DNA from: Gammaproteobacteria bacterium
GTDB taxonomy: Bacteria > Pseudomonadota > Gammaproteobacteria > HTCC5015
Direction of reading: 5' to 3'
Assembly: GCA_028284675.1 (NCBI GenBank)
Contig: JANQRI010000005.1
Span: 124,001 to 188,000, forward strand
DNA length: 64,000 nt
Within the stretch, counting starts at the first letter, position 1. The number at the start of each line of letters is the position of its first letter. Below, piece after piece: positions 62,004 to 64,000 of the stretch. The notes under the pieces are model-generated. The model did not search any database, was not told the origin of the DNA, and saw nothing but the letters and a program-made list of their open reading frames with translations. A program made the translations under genes and the position numbers.

Positions 62004-63179
62004 TTATTCACGGTTAACCGGTTTCAGTGTATTCACATCCAAAATAAGAGTTTCATCTTCTTCAATCGCTTGATCGGCGGCTTCCGTTTTATCTTCTTCC
62101 AACCCGGCAAGGTTGACTGATGAAATAGCCATCGTTCGAACTTCATCCGGGTCGGGTTCGTTGCTGTTATTTTTGTGCTGACCCATATCGGGCGGGCTAT
62201 CAAGCACCATGGTTTTTATTTCTTTTGGGTCGGCGGGTGCTGCGGGTTTGTGACTTTGTATGTTATCGTTTTGGTCTGTTTTTTCCGGTGGCGGTAATAT
62301 TATTGTTGACTCTTCATGGCGATTATTGGATGTATCATCAATATCAGCCTCAGGCGGAATGATGAGCGTGGACATTACGTCTATATTGGCGCTGTCTTTC
62401 TTCGGTGGCGGGTTATGCTCGTCGATTTCCATTCCCGGTGGCAGAATCATGGTCGACATTAGCGCATCTTCAATGGAGTCTGTGTTTTCATCGTGATGCT
62501 TGTCGGCGACCGGCTGTTTCTCTGTTATTTGTTTCGGTGGTTTTTCGCTCGCATGAGCTGGCTTAGGGGTACCGGCAGGCAGTTTGTCGGTTGATTGGCC
62601 CTCAGTCGGATCAATTAATACGATTTCATCCTCTTCATCTTCTTCCGGAGTATCCTGCATTATTTCTTTTTCAATCGCGTCTCTGTTAAGTAATGCCTCA
62701 GCTTCGGCTGCATTAAATGCCGGGTAGTCTCCGGTGTTACTGGATTTCTTTGTTGCTTCCTTCTTCGGAGCAGGGGGTTCCACAGAGGGTGATTGAGTCA
62801 CCGCCGGCGGCTGTTTTACGTTTTGCAGTTTATTGCTTTTCTCCAGTTTCAGCAGTGCGTCAATTTTTGCAGCACAGATAAAGTCATTGACTGTTAAACC
62901 ACCGACTGCTTCCGTTGAATAAGTGACTTTGCAGCGATTATTGGTGATTTCCAGATGTGGATTATGATTTTCAGTGTTCGCTATCCATGCAATTGCATTT
63001 ACAAAGCCGGTGGCTTCATGAAAGTCTTTGAATTCAAATATTCGGTATATGCTTTGAACTTTACTGTCCAAAGCCCAGCCGGAGCGCAGGGTATTCAGCA
63101 ATGACCTCGCGACTTCCACACTGATTGGCCGGGTGCCTTTTTTAACGGGTGTGCAGTGACGTGTTGCTAGATTGGCCAT
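62004..63179 (-). CDS. Degenerate pterin-4a-carbinolamine dehydratase (PCD) domain with disordered repeat tail
   Basis: 391 aa. Residues ~15-110 match the PCD/DCoH fold: IYRIFEFKDFHEATGFVNAIAWIANTENHNPHLEI then STEAVGGLTVNDFICAAKID. Of the three catalytic histidines in PCD (HH in NHHP, H in STHE), only the first is kept (His72); the second is Asn73 and the third is Glu90, so enzyme activity is doubtful. The remaining ~270 residues are acidic, Pro-rich and disordered and carry six or seven copies of a T-hydrophobic-hydrophobic-L-P-P-like motif (STMILPPG, STLIIPPE, STIILPPP, KTMVLDSP, RTMAISSV, ETLILDVN). A scaffold or peptide-display role is suggested. Family with this architecture not recognised. 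Confidence 0.7.
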   Translation of the reverse strand: MANLATRHCTPVKKGTRPISVEVARSLLNTLRSGWALDSKVQSIYRIFEFKDFHEATGFVNAIAWIANTENHNPHLEITNNRCKVTYSTEAVGGLTVNDFICAAKIDALLKLEKSNKLQNVKQPPAVTQSPSVEPPAPKKEATKKSSNTGDYPAFNAAEAEALLNRDAIEKEIMQDTPEEDEEDEIVLIDPTEGQSTDKLPAGTPKPAHASEKPPKQITEKQPVADKHHDENTDSIEDALMSTMILPPGMEIDEHNPPPKKDSANIDVMSTLIIPPEADIDDTSNNRHEESTIILPPPEKTDQNDNIQSHKPAAPADPKEIKTMVLDSPPDMGQHKNNSNEPDPDEVRTMAISSVNLAGLEEDKTEAADQAIEEDETLILDVNTLKPVNRE

Positions 63180-63361
63180 ATCATCGAGATCTTTGCTTGG
63201 TTATTATTAATCCTGCGAGTGAGTATCGTATCTGGGTTGTTGAGCACTGTTTATGCTTTTAGTATCGACAATTACAGCCGATTCATTAATTACGAAGCGA
63301 TATTAAAAATGTAACATATGTGGTTGATTTTACAAGCCCATGCAACTAAAAAGAGCGCAAT

Positions 63362-63907
63362 ATGACGATTGATAATGAGAACCTTATATGGATTGATTTG
63401 GAAATGACGGGCCTCGATTCCATGCGCGATTCGATTATCGAAATTGCGACAGTGATGACCGATAAGCACCTTAATATACTGGCTGAAGGGCCGGTGCTGG
63501 CTATCCACCAACCTCAAGAGGTGTTGGAGCAGATGGATGAATGGAATACCCGGCACCATAATGCTTCAGGGTTGGTTGAAAGGGTTTGTAAAAGTAAAGT
63601 GACCGAGCAGGAGGCGGAGCGGCGTACTTTGGATTTTATTGCGGCTTATGTGGAAAAAGGCTACTCGCCTATGTGCGGAAACAGTATCTGCCAGGACAGA
63701 CGGTTTTTAGCCAGGTTAATGCCTGAGCTCGAGGGGTTTTTCAGTTATCGTAACCTGGATGTCACTTCTTTAAAGGAGCTTGTGAAACGTTGGGCACCCG
63801 AGATTGCGCAGGGCTTTAATAAAAAAGCCGCTCATTTGGCGCTGGAAGATATCAAGGAGTCTATCGATGAGCTGCGTTACTATCGTGAGCACTTTATAAA
63901 GCTTTAG
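63362..63907 (+). CDS. orn: Oligoribonuclease
   Basis: 181 aa. A DEDDh exonuclease: LIWIDLEMTGLD (first Asp/Glu), GNSICQDRRFLARLMPEL (Asp) and HLALEDIKESIDELRYYREHF (His, Asp). Orn degrades 2-5-nt RNAs and pGpG, finishing c-di-GMP turnover. Its stop overlaps the convergent rhodanese stop by a few bases. Confidence 0.95.
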   Translation: MTIDNENLIWIDLEMTGLDSMRDSIIEIATVMTDKHLNILAEGPVLAIHQPQEVLEQMDEWNTRHHNASGLVERVCKSKVTEQEAERRTLDFIAAYVEKGYSPMCGNSICQDRRFLARLMPELEGFFSYRNLDVTSLKELVKRWAPEIAQGFNKKAAHLALEDIKESIDELRYYREHFIKL

Positions 63908-64000
63908 CTTTCAATTGGAGTATCTGTTTGGTTGCCCCAGTCAGACCAGGCGCCGGGATAACCTTTGATGTTGTTGTAACCCAAGGACATAAGCAGCATG
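63904..64000 (-). CDS. Rhodanese-family sulfurtransferase, C-terminal end (partial)
   Basis: The minus strand encodes LLMSLGYNNIKGYPGAWSDWGN then QTDTPIES and a stop at 63904. This is the characteristic end of a rhodanese domain (LGY..YPGSWSEWG..TPI). The rest lies beyond the window. The stop codons of this gene and orn overlap convergently. Confidence 0.8.
   Translation of the reverse strand, partial: MLLMSLGYNNIKGYPGAWSDWGNQTDTPIES

Overview
The window reads as a chromosomal segment of a gammaproteobacterium whose genus I cannot name. Markers are the efp/epmA/epmB trio, a FimX-type c-di-GMP receptor, parE-parC, dnaX-ybaB-recR preceded by the SRP RNA, orn, htpX and a VPLPA-CTERM protein. 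Housekeeping blocks alternate with accessory regions that carry most of the unrecognised genes.

Layout. (1) 1-8552: an accessory locus visibly richer in A+T than its surroundings. Two tandem ~1.75 kb units each hold a long leader, a gene and a 3' hairpin. The gene products have a Cys-x14-His arrangement like CNF-type toxin deamidases. A 685-aa orphan protein and two paralogous orphan proteins follow. (2) 8639-12190: seven small minus-strand genes (cytochrome b561, SRPBCC, GNAT, MAPEG, cupin, ICMT-like and a membrane protein). (3) 12208-14590: a truncated yoeB and three minus-strand genes bounded by GTTRRRY / RYYYAAC-like heptamers, resembling integron cassettes without an integrase, plus a ~165-bp direct repeat. 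(4) 14601-25923: membrane proteins, a methyltransferase, a 1210-aa protein with a lamin-tail domain followed by an OmpA-like protein without signal peptide, a VPLPA-CTERM protein and an L,D-transpeptidase. (5) 26036-43466: metZ behind a SAM-II riboswitch with an apparent terminator/antiterminator, parE-parC, htpX, a heat-shock-controlled hsp20, fimX, epmB/efp/epmA, a lipase-like lipoprotein, and a sugar kinase next to transketolase. (6) 43467-44035: a hairpin-rich repeat patch and tRNA-Arg(CCT). (7) 44932-58405: a 13-kb surface-protein operon behind a sigma-54-type promoter. It encodes five exported proteins rich in DUF11-like beta-sandwich domains; the last is a 2226-aa protein with two OmpA domains and a predicted beta-barrel. 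(8) 58440-64000: a MITE-like palindrome, SRP RNA, dnaX (with a candidate frameshift site), ybaB, recR, a HIT protein, a degenerate pterin-dehydratase domain fused to a repeat tail, orn, and the C-terminus of a rhodanese.

Most interesting: the tandem deamidase-like locus; the SAM-II riboswitch/attenuator; the sigma-54-driven surface operon; the degenerate PCD fusion with TM(I/L)LPP-like repeats; and the decayed integron-cassette-like patch. All functional statements come from reading the sequence and recalling protein families. No database search was run.
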